Assembly (NCBI GenBank): GCA_905250125.1
Contig: CAJNOL010000586.1
Location: forward strand, 1-64,000
Origin: Rotaria sordida
Lineage: Eukaryota > Rotifera > Eurotatoria > Philodinida > Philodinidae
Length of the DNA stretch: 64,000 nt
Direction: 5' to 3'
The notes below the pieces were generated by a model. It saw only the letters and a program-made list of their open reading frames with translations. It was not told where the DNA came from and ran no database searches. A program made the translations under genes and the position numbers. This document shows positions 10,391-22,982 of this stretch, piece by piece (position 1 is the stretch's first letter; every line of letters begins with the position of its first letter).

Positions 10391-12128
10391 TTAGTCTTCG
10401 ATTAGAACGACGTCACTTGATTGCGTATTTGCTTCATGCTCATTAAGTTCTTCATCAGGTCCAAACTAAATATATAAAAATAAAAACTATAATAAAATTT
10501 AATTTTAAAACAAATTTACAAAATATTCAACAAGTGAAGGTTTATCTTTTTCGGTATAAATAAGAAATTGTGCACAGAGAATTCCAGCAGCATCAATACG
10601 TAATGAAAGTTTACTTGCAATGGATAATGCTCGAACAATATATTGAAAAAATTGAGTTTTATATCTGAAGAATAAGTTCATTAAAATGAAAAGAGAAAAC
10701 AAACATTACCGATTATTCACTGGCTCTGTGCATAGAAATGTATCCATAACAGGTGAATCTTGATTTATATCAACTGATGTACTACCTCCACATCCATTAG
10801 CAATAAGACGAAAATGTGGAACATCTTGAGTAATCAATAATTCAATACCTTTAAAAAATAAAAATAGCAGAAATGAAAAGAAGAATAAATAAAATATTTA
10901 CAATCAGCTTTGAGATCAATTTCACTAAGTGCTTCTTTGAATCCACTAGCCTACAATTAAAAGTTAATCAAAAGTATTTGTTACATTATTGATTACTAAC
11001 TTTGAAAACAACTTTAGTAACAACATTTTCTGTTTGAAAATCAAAATCAATTGTATCTGTATCATCTAATACTTTGATTAAACATTCAGTAATTACACCT
11101 TCTTCTTCTAAACTATGAAATGAATAAGAAAAAACAGAATGATATCTCTGATCGTTTACAAAATCAATAAATAAGTAATGATAAATTACTAAAGTTGTAA
11201 TGGATGTGTTTGATTTTCACGATAATGAATTTGTACAGCAACATTTGTTGGTAATGGTTCATGTGTCACCGGATCAAGTGGAATACCAAAGACATTCAAA
11301 CAATTCTAAATAGATAAAATATTCAAAACAAATAAAAAATAAGGCACCGTAAAATTATACAAGAACAGTTTCAAGATGAAATCGAAATCGAATTTGTCGC
11401 ACCAATTCATATGAATCGAAAACACGTGTATCAATAAAAGCATTACCTTGTACACATTGTTTATCTTCAACAATGATTTTTATACCAGTTGGTAATGCAC
11501 AAAATATAGCATCCTAAACAGAAGTCTTCTTAAATAAATATATTTGAATTCTGATAAATTTAAATTAAGAACTCTTGTATATTATACAGTTTTGTTCAAA
11601 TATAATTGATCTCTACAGCATTTATATTGCATCAAATGAATGACATTTTTTTCTAATTAAACATTTCAATTGATCATTTTTAGTGTTGAATAATTTGACT
11701 CATTAGTCTATATTTGAAAAAAATTGTTTTCTTATCAAACTCAATGTTAATCGACAAGAATTTGATTTGATATTAATCAAACATATCTTTTAATCTCTCG
11801 TTACAAATGAGTAATATTAATCATGAAATAGACAGAAGATTTTGTAGAACTCTATTCAAATAGATTTAAAACAAAACAGATTTTAGTTAGAATTCATTAT
11901 AACTATTATTCTTCTCGATTATTAAATCTAATAATATGAATATATAACAATTAACCCTACATCAGCAAAATGAATAGTTTTGAGAATACTGGCAAGTGTT
12001 CGACTTGATTTTAGTTTTGCAACAAATGCAATATCATCATTATCAGTTTGTTCTTGTTCATTGACATTATTTTCTTCTTCATCTGTATCTTCTTGATGTG
12101 TATCAAATAAAGACATTTGTTCTAACAT
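10391..12128 (-). CDS. RAD1: RAD1, 9-1-1 checkpoint clamp subunit
   Basis: RAD1 is the clamp subunit that with RAD9 and HUS1 encircles damaged DNA and recruits the ATR activator. Eight exons: 12128-11961, 11513-11361, 11305-11190, 11112-11001, 10950-10902, 10848-10710, 10664-10520 and 10465-10391. They sum to 319 codons (318 aa), somewhat longer than the vertebrate protein. The extra length is an acidic N-terminal tail (residues about 5-30). Family landmarks in order: KLKSSRTLASILKTIHF, GIKI(I)VED..CVQGNAFI, CLNVFG, LYLEEEGVITECLIKV, FDFQTENVV, and a C-terminal segment starting RALSIASKLSLRID and ending LVEYF and PDEEL. All introns are GT-AG; the first (447 nt) is the longest. The gene is transcribed away from the gene at 12483, 354 nt apart, so a shared promoter is likely. 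Confidence 0.93.
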
Positions 12129-12482
12129 AAATTTCTTTAAATCAAACCAATATTTATTAGTGATAACAAAATATTGTTCTATTGATTGAACAAAGATAAT
12201 ATATAAAATAATTCAAATTGCCTAACATAGTCTATAATTCTATTGGTTGAATTTCCATACTAATTATAACATATACGAGATGGCGACGGAGTTTCATAGA
12301 TAATTCGTAATTTTTTTCTCAAATTCTTTTCTTTTCAAGAATTTTAATCTCGAAAGTGAAATAACTGTAATTTATGAACGATTTATATTAACGAACATGA
12401 AAATAATATTCAATGATCATAACTCTATTGCAATATATTTTACCTACGCGAGTTTTGAATTTTTAGATAATCATTATAATAA
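12129..12482. promoter_or_regulatory. Divergent intergenic region, likely bidirectional promoter
   Basis: A 354-nt AT-rich gap separates the RAD1 start (minus) from the start of the uncharacterised seven-exon gene (plus). No TATA or initiator motif stands out. The assignment rests on gene geometry alone. Confidence 0.45.
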
Positions 12483-14868
12483 ATGAATAAAAAATTTCGT
12501 GGTGGCCGTTTGACACTTACCAAAGATGGTACAATAAGAAAACTTGAACTTGAAAATGGTGGTGGTACTCGTTTTTGTACTTGGGATGATAACGATATGG
12601 ATTTCGATACTGTTCATCGTCGTCTTCTTAATATTTTCAATTTGAGTAAAATAACAAAAATAATTCTAAATTATTTTGTATCATGTTTTTCTTCATTATA
12701 GACGATTCGAAATACAAAACATCATTATATGATTTTCAATATCGTTTACTAGATGTGAATAAATATGAAAATTTTTCTCAATATATGAACACGTATGGAC
12801 TGAGTGCTAATAGCACAGTAGTTTATCTATGTACTCATGAAGGTTTGATTCTTTTTTTCAATTTCACATAATCTTGTTCATTTTTTGTTTTAAAGTTAAT
12901 GATGAAGATGAACCACAAAGAATAATGACTAAAACAAAAGACAAAGTCACAATGAAAACAACAACAACAAAACAAAAGTAAACAGGATTTTGAAAGATAC
13001 TTTTTTTTCAATTAATTTATTTTATTAGAGCATCAACATCAATTAAAAATGAATGGCTCGTAGACAATCAGCAAGCTTCAAGTCAACAGCCATTAGATCA
13101 GTATGAGATTTATTTATTTATTTTTTTTGTAGATAAAGATAAAAAAAATATTTTCTAGATCTTCATTGGGTAATCAATTGATAATATATTATCTATATGA
13201 TAAAGTTTTATATTTAGAATATTCATTTGAAAAATCAAGTAATGATTTAATAAAAAAAGTTCGTGATTTGATTAATCAAAATAGTTTTGATGAAATCTTA
13301 ATTCAATTATTTCAATATGTATGTATTATTCATGGTTATGTTTGTTCAACAATTGAACTATTAAAAGAAAAACTAAAACAATCAAATGAAATTATTCAGT
13401 TAATGCATCAATCTGAAATTGAATTATATTCGAATAGTTTTAATGATATTAATGATGTATGTCAATCAACAAAAACATTACTTAAGCTAAATAAGAAACA
13501 ATTTGGTCATATTGAAATATTTTCAATGATGAATAAGTCATTTTCTCAATTTTATGATCATTTGAAGGTATTTGAATGACAAAAAAAATTGAACAGTAAG
13601 ATAAACTCAATTAAGCTATCATTAATAGATTTTTACGAATGAAGACTTACTAGAAAAGAACAAAACTTCAAAAATTTCTCTGATTGTCCACCCAAAGTCG
13701 AAGTTTTAAAAGAGAGAGAATATTGCTTTAAGAAAATATCGAACACCTAGTGGCGGAGCCAGGAGACAAGAGTCCAAAATCCTGCCTTCACTACTGCGAA
13801 GATCCATAGAAAACACTTCTGAACTTATATTATTGTTATATTCAATTGATTTTTGTGCATGTCAAATTCGATTTTTTATTAATTGTTCGAGATGAAAATA
13901 ATCTATACATTAAATAAATAAAGTAATCAATTTTTTCATTATATTTAACTCTAATTCTTACAATATTATTATATTTCAAAAATAATTTGTCTAATTTTCT
14001 TAGAGTCTTCACAAACAATGGCTAGAAAATGTTGAAAAAAATAACAAATTGAATACATCTTCATCGATTCATTCGAATGTTAAATCGATATTTTCTTATT
14101 CACATACTCCATCATCATCATCATCTCAAGATCGTCTTGAAATAAATACAGAAGATTCTATAAAACAATCCCAAATATTACCAATGTCCGCTTGTCAAAC
14201 ATTACCATCAACAGATTTATTTAAACCAGTATCTTCATTACAAGAATCAACTGATGAAGAAACGAAAGAAAAATCTGATTTATTTAAACTTGTATGCTCA
14301 ATATGAATATAAGTTTAATTTGTCTTCTTTTTTTTATTTAATTTAGGTTTTAAACTGCTCAAATCACTTACTAAATTTATTACATCCTCAACGTCTATCA
14401 AAATTTCGTGAATTAGTTCTATCAATGATTGGTGATATAGAATCTGTACGATCAACTATAAATTTACATGACGAACATTCATTACGCTATGCGGAAAGAG
14501 AAATTTCATCAATAAGAAATCAAATTAATAAGACATTTAATGATCCGGATATTAATAATTCTAAATGTGAATTAGATCAACAACTTGATATATCACGTAA
14601 TAAGACATTAAAAGCAATAGAACTTTTATTAACATCTCTTACTCGTTATCAAATGCAACTCGGTCAAAACAATCGAAAAGAATATTCAAATTGGTCATCA
14701 CCACCTCGTGCATTTATCGATCAAGAACAATCTGATAATAGGCAATCAATACGATCGAATAAACAAAAATTATCAAATCTTTATGATGATGATCAAAATT
14801 CTGTTGTATCATCTTCATTAACACATGATGGAAATAGTTTGAAAAATTTTCGAAAAAAACTTAAATAG
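12483..14868 (+). CDS. Uncharacterised seven-exon protein
   Basis: I do not recognise the family. Exons 12483-12645, 12702-12842, 12896-12977, 13029-13100, 13159-13567, 14004-14291 and 14347-14868 join in frame to 559 codons (558 aa), all with GT-AG boundaries. The N-terminus (about 1-105) looks like a compact domain: GGRLTLTKDGTIRKLELENG, then TRFCTWDDNDMDFDTVHRRL. Residues about 105-160 are a Lys/Thr-rich linker. Residues about 165-290 are helical with heptad-like Leu/Ile spacing. A Ser-rich stretch follows, then a second helical region and a basic C-terminus. No signal peptide or membrane segment. A cytoplasmic or nuclear scaffold is possible, but no function is assigned. The 436-nt intron 5 carries an hAT-like end motif. 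Confidence 0.8.
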
Positions 14869-17800
14869 ATATCTAGTAAATCTAAATAGGTTCAGATATT
14901 GTTTTGTTTTTAGTCTGTAAGAATCATTTGTTATTTTTGTTCCGATAGTTACAAAAAAAATAAACTTGAAAGAAAACAATGATAAAAACTTTCTTGTATC
15001 AAATGGTAATTGATCTTTATCCATAAATTTCAATAGGTTTCTGTCAATGATAGGTATGAATCAAAGTGTCATTGTTAACATTGCAATTTTGATACTGGCA
15101 GCACTTCTACAGAGAGATTCCATAGGACCTAAAATTTTTGAGCCTCGACTCGGTTAACAGATAAATTTCAGATCTGGACTTGATGGGCTTTACTTACAGG
15201 TGCCTATTGAAATAACGAGTCATTAACTTAAGTATTGCTATTTGTTTAGTTTTAGTTATTGATGCAAATAATAAACTGAATATTATTGTATACTGACACA
15301 AAAGATATTTAGAATTCTGACTAAGATTTTCTACGAAATCAAATATAATCCTTTTTTACGTTAGTTGGAATAGGATGAAATTCTCTTGCTTTTCTTTACA
15401 AAGAGGCAAATTCTTCTCTAGCGAAATATAAATTCAAAATAATTTATAAGAATAGTGAGTTCAAGGATTGATTATTTTCTCATTCTTATTTTTTTTTAAT
15501 AGCAACAAATTTTGTTTATTATTATCTTGAGATTTTTTTATGGCAAAATTTTGAAGCTTTTCTACAGAACTTGAACAGTATTAATGACAACAATGTGTTA
15601 TAAGCGAGTTTAAACTTTTTTTGACAACAAGTACTGATTACACTGATTAGAAAAAAACCATGTTGATAGCATCACTGTGTTCTTATTTCTTAAAATCAAC
15701 TTTTTACAGTGATTTTTTACTAAATTTTTGTTTTAGAGAAAAATAATGCTTGAATAACACTTTCTGATTAATTCTAATGAATAAGAACTACTATAGAACT
15801 CACTCTGATCTACAGACATTCAAAATATTCACTAGATTCCATCAGACTATGAAACGATAGTTAATGATTCAGAGAAATCCGAGAAAATTAATTAAAGTCA
15901 TCAGAAATAGAAAATCCGTAAATATAAAACATGTTAAAGAAAACTTTGTTGACATTTGTAGATATTATTCTTTTTTATGTTGAACTATTTAAACATAAAG
16001 TATCATTGCTATTTAGTATTTAGAGAAATGTAGCCAGCGAAAATGCCAAAAGATACAATAGATGCCAAGAAACACACTACAGAATCCACAATTTCCATAT
16101 CGCTTTTACACCGAATTAAAGTATTTTAAAAAACATTGTTAGATAATCTCTGACGATCTATAATAAATAAAATTCTAAGTGCACCACACTACAATGCTTT
16201 TCTAGAGCTATATATCAATTAATAAATATTATTGAGACCTATTCGACAATATAATGTATATCCTTCAAAAATATCTTTCTGTTAAGTCACTCGATTATCA
16301 ATATGATTCCGATTATCAAGTTATCGAGAAAAATTGCACATTTTCGCATGTTCTCCATTTGCTATCTTTCTTCATAAGTGAATACGATAGTTGAGAGAAC
16401 CTTGATTTTCTTATATTCCAGATACTATATGTGGAGTTTATTTATAGTTCTAACTCTTAACTTAATTGTCTCATATTGAAATAACATCTCGTATACGTTT
16501 GTAAATATTGAAAAATGGCTTCGCAATAATTCTCTGATTCAAAAAAAAGTATTCTCTTTGAACTCCATACATTTGTGTATGACAATTCATTTATTTTAAA
16601 GAATTTTCCATTGTACTTTGTCACATAAATCCTATGTATCAGATAAAACGTTTCATAATAACAGAAAATATACGTTGAATGCTTCGTGGAATCTAATAGA
16701 AGTAGCTGAATTAAGCCATATACGACAAAAAAGAAACGATATAAACAGGGTCCTAATATTAATCATCGTTTTTTGATGGAAACTGCCTTAAACGGCGTTG
16801 TTTACGTCCCAGTCAGAAACATTCGATAATTTGGAATGAGGAATTACGGCCAAAAATAAATCATGAACAATAGTTATGGATGTTTAGCGTTTCCAGTAGG
16901 AGTTGTGCTCTTTTTTCACGGTTGAAGTGTTCGTCGTAGAAAAATGTATGTATTTAGTGAATGTTATAGTAGCAAAGAGGAAAAACTTCAGCAGGGCTTA
17001 ATCAATGTAATTAGTATTGGGATATATGTTGCCATTTTAGGAGACGAAAAAAAAAAGATATTTTCTAATGAAATTAAAGAAAAAATGTCGGCCTTCTTGG
17101 AGAAGTAAATGAGAACTTCCATGATTGGAGATTGTCACTGTCCTTTGACACTAGCTCAGTTGGACTAGATATGATAATTTATAATGTTTTTATCTATTTT
17201 TGAAAAAAAAGAAAATAATATCATATATAGAAATAGTTGTTCATTTTGTTAAATAAAACAAATATTGTATCTTTTGATTTAATCAGATTTATTTTTTGTA
17301 GACAGAATTACAAAAATGAACAGGTAGTAAAAAAGAGAAGCCGACAGATATATAATGAAGAATAGTTTTTGATAAATCACATGAAAATATAAATATTTAA
17401 GTACATTTATCAAAAGTTGAAATGAACTTGTATCAATAATTTATTGATATGTGCTTTTAATTGCAGAATCACAGATAAAATATCATTAGAATTTAACGAA
17501 GTCTGATACAATATTTAACATATGTTAAGAAATTGAAGTAATTACATTATTTTATCTATTGACTGATTGTAATTTGATTCTATCTACTAAATAACAAATA
17601 AGGTGTATTGGTTTGTTGAATCATGTATGTAAATATAAGAAACAGTTCTATTATTTTCAAATTTAACAATACAAATTCTTCGAACATATAAAATGTCTCA
17701 TAATAAAGAAAATTTTTTAAGTTATGAAAATGATATTGAATGAATAGCGAATTATTTAGCATATTTTTAAAGAGACTTTCGATCTTTTGGTACGACACTT

Positions 17801-18177
17801 TAAACTTTTATTTTAAATTGATTATCTTAATCATACTTCTATTTATAGTGTCCTAATAGTAAAATATTAGGCAATAATATATATTTATATACGAGTAATC
17901 TTGAATTTTCGTGACGATGTTTTCAAAAACAAAATGTCATTATTTGAAGTACAAATATCAAAATGAAAATATATTCATCAAATTTAAAATACTCTATTTA
18001 TGAGGCAATATATTATATGTAATAAAATATTATTGCCAAATTTATCAATAGAAAATAAAAGCATAGTTATTTATTATTTGTTTATCTAGATTAGATTTAT
18101 TAATGAAGAAAAAATGAAAGTGGTAAATAACAAATCGTTAATAAGGTTTTTTTTCTTTCTTCAGTTTTATAAGTTAT
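14869..18177. other. Long intergenic region, no gene seen
   Basis: About 3.3 kb of AT-rich sequence. Short frames such as 17580-17798 (minus) show no homology features. An agctcagttgg string near 17154 resembles a tRNA A box but has no partner. No inverted repeat of note was found by eye. Confidence 0.45.
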
Positions 18178-18794
18178 TTAATCGTAGACAGGTAATTTGG
18201 TTTGATAGTTCAATTTGGGTACCTTTAAATTATTCTTTTGAGCAACACGATTTAAGGCAAAAATACATTGCTAAACAAGATCAATGAAATTATTTTAATT
18301 AAATAATCATGATTATTAACAAAACAAAAAAAAAAACGTACCGTCACTTGTTGAATATTCTGTTTATCGAAACAATCGACAGCTTGAAATAATTCACTGG
18401 GATTGACACCAAAAGCACGTGCAGCTTCTTGAAAAAGACCAATATTTTCACGTAATTTAATTGAAGGTCCTTGTGAATGAATCTTTGGTACAGAACCAGG
18501 TTTGAGTTTATTCATTAATCTTAAATAGAAATTAAATTATAACAAAAAAATATTTACAATATAATCGAATCTTACTTGCATAAAATGATTCCATTATGAA
18601 GAGCATCTTCATAATCGTTTGATGGAAATTTTTCACCAGTTACAGCTTCGACCCATTCTTGTGCTGCTTTTTCTTGTTCAGGATCTCGTTTGTAGGACAT
18701 CTAAATAAATAAAATAACAATAATAAATCAACTGTTCAACCATTACAATATATATTATTCATACTTTGCCTTGAATATCGCGATCTAATGCCAT
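18178..18794 (-). CDS. Calponin-homology (transgelin/myophilin-like) protein
   Basis: An actin-binding CH-domain protein of the transgelin/calponin family. Four exons, 18794-18765, 18700-18576, 18519-18342 and 18270-18178, give 142 codons (141 aa). Diagnostic segments in order: the first helices with EWVEAVTGEKFP, then DALHNGIILCKLMNKLKPGSV, then RENIGLFQEAARAFGV, and the distal helix DLF-equivalent SELFQAVDCFDKQN followed by ALNRVAQK. The domain fills almost the whole protein. The C-terminal calponin repeat found in many transgelins is absent; the chain ends about 20 residues after the CH fold. Likely a cytoskeletal, muscle-type protein acting on F-actin. Confidence 0.9.
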
Positions 18795-20210
18795 CTTATT
18801 TTGTCGATTGTATTGATCAAGAAAAAGAATGTTAACTAGCTACAAAACACGTCTAGATATATGTTGCCAGTGTATTGCACCACGCTCTTTGTACGCTTTC
18901 TATCCATACGAGTGGGTGTTTTGCTTGTCATTTCTTGTTTTACTGAAATAGGAAAACATAGATCGTGGGCAATATCTATAATTAGAATTCCAAAAAAAGA
19001 AACATATTTTATGTCAAGGAAAAAAAAACTACAGCTAATATGTAAAAAAAACCCAGTTATTTCTAGCCAATTACATTGCTTGTGGTTGAAAACAGACTTT
19101 TACTTAATATTCTTTGGAGGAAAACTATGACGAAGATGTATATAGAATAAAGTAAGAGATCGGTAATTGCTACTGTATACATAGACACATATTATTCAGA
19201 ATGATTCTGGTTAGTAAACAGCAACCACCACTTATGACACATGCTGATAGAAGCCTAAATAAGAACCAGAATAAAATAGCACGTGACAACACCCTCTTCA
19301 GATGATAATAACTGAATTAGTAATATGATGTTTACATTCATTATTTTAGAATTCGAGAAACTTCTTTTATTACATATTAATGGGTTTTTTTTTTGTATTG
19401 ATAATAATAAAAATATTCTTTTCAAATTTTGATATGATGATATTCGAAGTAATGGTAATAATATACATATATCATTTCACTTCATATGAATCGATTCAAA
19501 GATTCTCTCAATTATATTCTGTCTCTTCTTTTCTATAATCTTGATATTTTAAATATAATACCAAATAACAATCGTTTGACCGTTGTCATCGTATTCAACC
19601 GTCGCTAATTCTCTTTTATATATAGTAAACTACTAAACAAAAGCTATTTTATTTTATTTCAAGCAAGAGAACATATAACAAGTTTTATTAAAGTTGTCTG
19701 TCAGACATACACGTGTGTATACACAAATTCAAATCATATGCTTTTCACTTTTTCTTTTTCTTTCTTGTGCTGCTATGGAAATAGAACCATGTTCAGTTGG
19801 CTTACATTAAATAAATACAAACATATAAAGAGACATAGACAGACTACGGCATCAAGTATTTTATCTTGAGAAAGAAGAAAATATAAAGAACAGAGCAAAC
19901 AAAAAGAGTTTCTTACATAGGTATGCATCTGTCTACAGTACGTTATTTAGCTGTGAGTAAGGGAGGGGAAAGAAAATTTATAAAAGATGTAAGACAATAT
20001 GAACTCTTTTTTTCTCATATTTTGGCTCTTGTGTTATGGCTCAGTAAGAAAAGAACAAAAGAATATATAGGTGTGTATATATACATATACATATCCATAT
20101 ACATATATTTATGTGAGAAGAGAGAGAGAGAGAATTCGAATCAGCCTTTATTATCCTTTTGAGAATAAGAGCATTTACATTCATACACACCTCATATAAC
20201 GTAATAGAGA
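18795..20210. other. Intergenic, no gene seen
   Basis: Separates the divergent CH-domain gene and tetraspanin gene and should contain both promoters. A (TA/CA)n-like tract lies at about 20070-20110 and a short (GA)n tract at about 20118-20133. Open frames here (18861-19130, 19923-20162) lack family features. Confidence 0.45.
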
Positions 20211-21065
20211 ATGGCTTGTTGCTTTAATGTTGCTTGTTTTTTCTGTACTCTATGTGCGTTCATTGGATTGGCAAGTCTTGTACAACTTTGTTTGGGTATC
20301 TACTTAACTTTCATTCAATTTGATATAGTTATAATCAATCGTCTTATCAAAACAGACAAAATTGATTCAATTCTGGAATATATTCTTCATATATTTATTG
20401 GCTTAGGTTTTATTTCATTAATATTAGCTCTCTTTTCTATTTATGGCATGGCTAAACGAAATAGACCTTTAGCATTATTTGTTGCTATTTCATGGGTTAG
20501 TTTTGAATTGAAATTTTTTTTCTAAATACTATATATGTATATATGTAATTTCTTCTATATGTAGGTATTTACAGTTGCAATTAATCTTGTTATGTTTACT
20601 ATATTATTTCTCTATTATTATGTAATTTTTCCACAATTAAATATTTTACTCATTCGTTCTCTTCAACAAACACCATCAATAACAACAAACTCACTTGATA
20701 TTCTTCAATCAAAATATACATGTTGTGGAATTAATAGCAAAGATGATTACAATAATCTTTCACTTGATCTATTGCCTTCATCATGTTGTCGTGTATCAAA
20801 TTGCTGGCATGATACTAGTATTAATAATAATAATGGTTCAAATAATACAGTATCATTGATGCATACTAATGGTTGTTATCCAATTATTAATAAATATATT
20901 ACTTTTGAATTTTGGATAATTGGTGGTGTTACAAGTCTTTGTGCTCTCTTACAGATATTAGCAATTACATTCATGTGTATTTTAAATCAACGTTATCAAA
21001 AATCTGATGATAATCAAAAATTTGTGATTAGTCACTTAGGTACAGATTCATCATTCAATGAAAAT

Positions 21066-21096
<31 letters not shown>

Positions 21097-21149
21097 TACA
21101 AGATTCATCCAATACTATTGAAGAAATAGTTGAAGTAACGCAAATTTGA
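20211..21149 (+). CDS. Tetraspanin
   Basis: A four-pass membrane organiser. Exons 20211-20495 and 20565-21149, separated by a 69-nt GT-AG intron, encode 289 aa. Transmembrane segments lie near residues 10-35, 60-82, 88-115 and 225-250. The large extracellular loop carries the tetraspanin hallmark CCG (in YTCCGINSKDDY), a second Cys pair in LPSSCC and a later Cys in NGCYP, as expected for the disulphide core. Short cytoplasmic ends include Cys residues near the membrane that could be palmitoylated. The C-terminal tail contains a run of about ten Asn encoded by (AAT)n at about 21068-21095, a probable length-variable microsatellite. Overexpansion is unlikely to affect the fold. Confidence 0.92.
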
Positions 21150-22982
21150 AATTCAAAAATGAAACAAGAATTTTATTTCTCAATAATTTTGACTAAAAAA
21201 ATTTAGTTTTAGGGTTATACAATGTTACGTATACGTGTGTATGTGTTTTTTGTTTTGTAGACACTAATTTTATTTGTTTGCTGTGTAGGCAATATATGAT
21301 GTGGCAGTTTTCTTTATAAATTTAACGAGGACCAGAATAATATTTCTTTGACTATTAATAAAATTTATTATTCAATTGAAATTTCAATGGGAAATTATTT
21401 TAACTTTTTTTTTTTGTTTATGTGAACAACATATTGAGTTTTAATTTTTGTTATATCATTACATTAGTGAATTACTCTTATATCAAACTGAAAGATATTT
21501 GATCATTTATTCGTTGATCGTTTAACTAATTCAAACTATTGAATAATAGTCGTTTTATATTACAATCTTTTCATGTTTTAGAATAAAGAAGAAAATAATA
21601 TTAAATAATACTTTCGTACATAAATATGTCTGTCAAAACGAAAATTTAGTTTTTGACTTGTATATCTAAGATCATTATCAAAATCTGAAGGCAATGTTTA
21701 TCAGTAATATAAAGTGAAAGTGACTTTTTTTATTGTCTACAAATTGAAACTCAAGTATTGAATTGCGCATCATAGAACTAATAATAACTTATCTATTGAT
21801 TACGTGATAGTCTCTTTTTCGAATATTATGTTTATTTCAGATATTTCATCAATATTTACTCATCTTATGTCGTGGGAATTTTTAACAGATTGACAACAAT
21901 TATTTATCATATATCATGATTCTATAATATTACCAACAATAAAATGCTTATGAACCGGTTTTTTTTTGATGAATACTTTCACGGATAGTCAACTGCAAAA
22001 AACAAAAGGTTCTCAGAAGATTTTTTTCATCTGTAGAACTCGTTACACTGATCATTTTGGTTAAAAAAAATATTCAAGTTTACTCAATAAATCATGATGC
22101 ACCAATCGGGAATAGTAGAAGCTTTTCAGTATTTTGCTCTTAGCACCATGATGTATTGGGTAAATTTGAATAGTTTGTTTAACAAAAACGATCAGCGTAA
22201 CGGACTCTACAAAAGTTTGATAAACGAAAAAAATGTCCTGAGAACGGTGTGTCTTTTGCAATTGGTCCTCGATGGAAGTATCCATCAAAAATACGATTTG
22301 CAAGGATTTTGTTGTTGGTAGATAGTTATTCATACAACTTCAAATGAATCATATTGTTTTCCTTGATTACGAGAAACAATATGATCAGAGAATTGATCAA
22401 CTATTAATTTGAGAAATTTATTAAAATGCATCTTATGTAAGAATGACATCGAATGAATAAATATTCGTTATTCATAATTGATGTTAAGAACAAAAGATGA
22501 ATATTAAAATGTTTTTTTCTTATACGAACTTATTTAGACTGATAATTTTAAATAAAATTGAATAGTAGCTTGCTTATATTCCAATAAATCAATTGAAGTG
22601 TAATTCGTGTTCTGTTGAAAATCTTTACATAACTAAAATTTTACAGGCTATTCTTTGTTGAAAAATATTTAGATAAGAAAAATGTTTATTGAGAACATTT
22701 AACGTTTGGAACTCCTAGAAATTAAATCAAGCAAATTTCTGATCGTATGTGATTTATGTCTCTTGCAAAAGAAAAAAAGTACAGTTCATTTATAAATATA
22801 AAATGAAAATGAAAAATGAACAGTTCGTTGTCTTTATTCAAGCATGTATAAGTTAATATTAAGGATCATAACTGATATGTTTTGAATGATTTTTTTTAGT
22901 AACAAAAAAAACCACTTCTATCAGAAAAATACCAATTTTGAAAAAAAAACAAGTTTCAAATAGTTCTCGAAAATGAAACCAG
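21150..22982. other. Intergenic, no gene seen
   Basis: The tetraspanin 3' flank has an aataaa-type signal near 21358. Two mutually antisense frames at 22061-22333 have no family features or splice context. The rest is AT-rich. Confidence 0.45.

Noticed and set aside
17150-17185. agctcagttgg tRNA A-box look-alike
   Set aside because: No T-loop, no acceptor stem, no anticodon arm; isolated match.
22061-22333. Two overlapping antisense open frames
   Set aside because: No signal, domain or splice context; mutually antisense frames of similar length are expected by chance.
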